Origin: Micromonospora sp. WMMD1102
GTDB lineage: Bacteria > Actinomycetota > Actinomycetes > Mycobacteriales > Micromonosporaceae
DNA: 64,000 nt
Direction of reading: 5' to 3'
NCBI RefSeq assembly: GCF_029626265.1
Contig: NZ_JARUBN010000001.1
Location: forward strand, 1,860,001 to 1,924,000
The notes below the pieces were generated by a model that was not told the DNA's origin, ran no database searches, and worked only from the letters and a program-made list of their open reading frames with translations. Positions 62,898-64,000 of the stretch are shown here, one piece after another (within the stretch, counting starts at the first letter, position 1; the number at the start of each line of letters is the position of its first letter). The translations under genes were made by a program, and so were the position numbers.

Positions 62898-64000
62898 TCA
62901 GCCGGTGCGTTCGAGACGGCGGCGGGTCTCCTCGGCGGCCGGGTCGCCCAGATCGTCGTAAATTTGCGCCGCTCGCCGCCAGGCGGCCGCCGCCCCGGGC
63001 AGGTCGGCCAACGCCTCCCGGGTCTCGCCGAGCCGGATGAGGGTCTCGGCCTCGTGGTACCGGTCCGCGGAGTCGCGGAAGAGCTGCACCGCCTGTTCGT
63101 AGCAGCTCACCGCCCGGTCGTGTTCGCCGAGCCGGTCGTACGCGAAGCCGAGACTGTCCAGCGTCGCCGCCTGGCCGTTACGGTCGCCACTGCGCCGCTG
63201 CTGGGCGAGCGCCTCCGTGCAGCTCGCGATGGCCTGGGCATAGTCGCCCGCGCTGGCGTGCAACCAGCCGATCGCGTTGAGGGTGCGCGCCTCCCCGGCC
63301 GTGTTGCCGGCCAGCCGGTAGAGCCGCAGCGCCTCGCGACCGTGCGCGAGTGCCTCGTCCGGTCGACCGCACAGATAGCAGAGTTCGCAGTAGTTGTGCA
63401 GGGTCTGCGCCTGGCCGGTCGGATCGCCGAGGCGTTCGTGCAGTTCGAGGGCGCGCTGGAGCCGGTACTCGGCGGTGTCGTGCTGACCGAGCCGGGTGAA
63501 CGCGCGGGCCAGCAGCCGGTTGGTCGCGGCCTGCCCGGCGACGTCGTCGATCTTCTCCGCGCCACCAGCGCGACCTGCTGGGTGGCGAGTTGCTCCTGCC
63601 AGAGGCCGCGCGGGGCGAGGAACGTGTTGAGCGTCCAGGCGAGCTGCCAGGCGTACGCCTCGAATCCCGTCTCGGCGGCCTGGCCGACCAGGCGGAACAG
63701 CACGTGTTGCTCCGCCGCGAACCAGGCGAGCGCGGTGTCGTGCTCGGTCGCGGGCCGGCCCGCGTACGTCGGCAGCGGTGGCACCGGCTCGATGGCCGCC
63801 CACTGCGGCTGGAACAGCAGGGCGGCGGGATAGGCGTTGTGCAGGTAGTGGTCGTACAACCGGTGTCTGGTGGCCACCCGCTCGTCGGTGTGCTCCGACG
63901 ACTCCGCGAGTTCGGCCGCGTAGCCGCGCAGGAGATCGTGGAAGGCGTACCGGCCCGGCACGTGTTCGGTAAGCAGGTGGAGCCGGGTCAGCTCACGCAG
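62898..64000 (-). pseudogene. AfsR-type regulator, C-terminal part, frameshifted and partial
   Basis: The 5' part lies outside the window. The upstream frame (FHDLLRGYAAELAESSEHTD; AFEAYAWQLAWTLN-like) is the end of an NB-ARC/winged module. Near 63555 the reading frame shifts, and TPR repeats continue in another frame (AATNRLLARAFTRLGQHDTA; EALRLYRLAGNTAGEARTLN) to the stop at 62898. It could be a true pseudogene or a single-base sequencing error. Confidence 0.7.

Noticed and set aside
1..64000. CRISPR arrays, rRNA genes, riboswitches, replication origin
   Set aside because: No regularly spaced repeats with unique spacers, no rRNA-like segments, and no convincing riboswitch or origin signatures were recognised by eye.

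Overview
The window is high-GC actinobacterial DNA. GTG starts, ricin-type secreted glycosidases, SARP/AfsR regulators, DoxX and GPP34 proteins and several RiPP genes suggest a soil actinomycete, most likely in or near the Micromonosporaceae. That placement is an inference from gene style, not a database match.

Layout. 1-3.4 kb: a two-gene TAXI-type TRAP importer. 3.6-3.9 kb: a tRNA Gly-Cys-Val operon. 4.2-6.6 kb: a scrap zone with an intact IS630 element, broken IS4 and IS3-like transposase pieces, a stray copy of the 3' end of the tRNA-Val, and the last part of a histidine kinase next to an intact LuxR response regulator. 7.4-13.4 kb: a copper monooxygenase lipoprotein, an MMPL exporter and an OmpR/histidine kinase pair. 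13.8-20.1 kb: NlpC/P60 and IclR genes separated by an ISAs1 remnant, a UvrA-like ATPase, an ECF sigma factor and a DoxX protein. 20.4-29.7 kb: a secreted polysaccharide-degradation locus with a tandem esterase, GH5, GH54 and GH95 enzymes. The divergent GH54 and GH95 genes share one inverted promoter box. 29.7-34.5 kb: pseudogenes surrounding a compact RiPP operon: a 22-residue precursor, an E1/ThiF enzyme and a membrane HExxH protease. 34.7-44.4 kb: a membrane protein, hydrolase, TetR, PQQ dehydrogenase and SDR, then a GPP34/flavoprotein/membrane operon divergent from a GntR-TetR regulator.

44.6-57.3 kb is the most striking region. It is an unusual RiPP cluster with a 45-residue cysteine-containing precursor, two divergent YcaO paralogues, a short E1-like protein, an RRE/E1-like/SagB fusion, a separate nitroreductase, an MNIO (DUF692) enzyme with a candidate partner, two SARP-family regulators and a GNAT. 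The biosynthetic genes on the minus strand overlap or nearly touch, so they are probably translationally coupled. The expected chemistry is azoline/azole formation or another YcaO amide-backbone reaction, plus iron-dependent Cys modification on one peptide. No transporter or leader protease is present.

57.5-64 kb: a secreted M15-like peptidase, an ECF sigma factor with a membrane partner, secreted and hypothetical proteins, and a frameshifted AfsR-type regulator running off the end.
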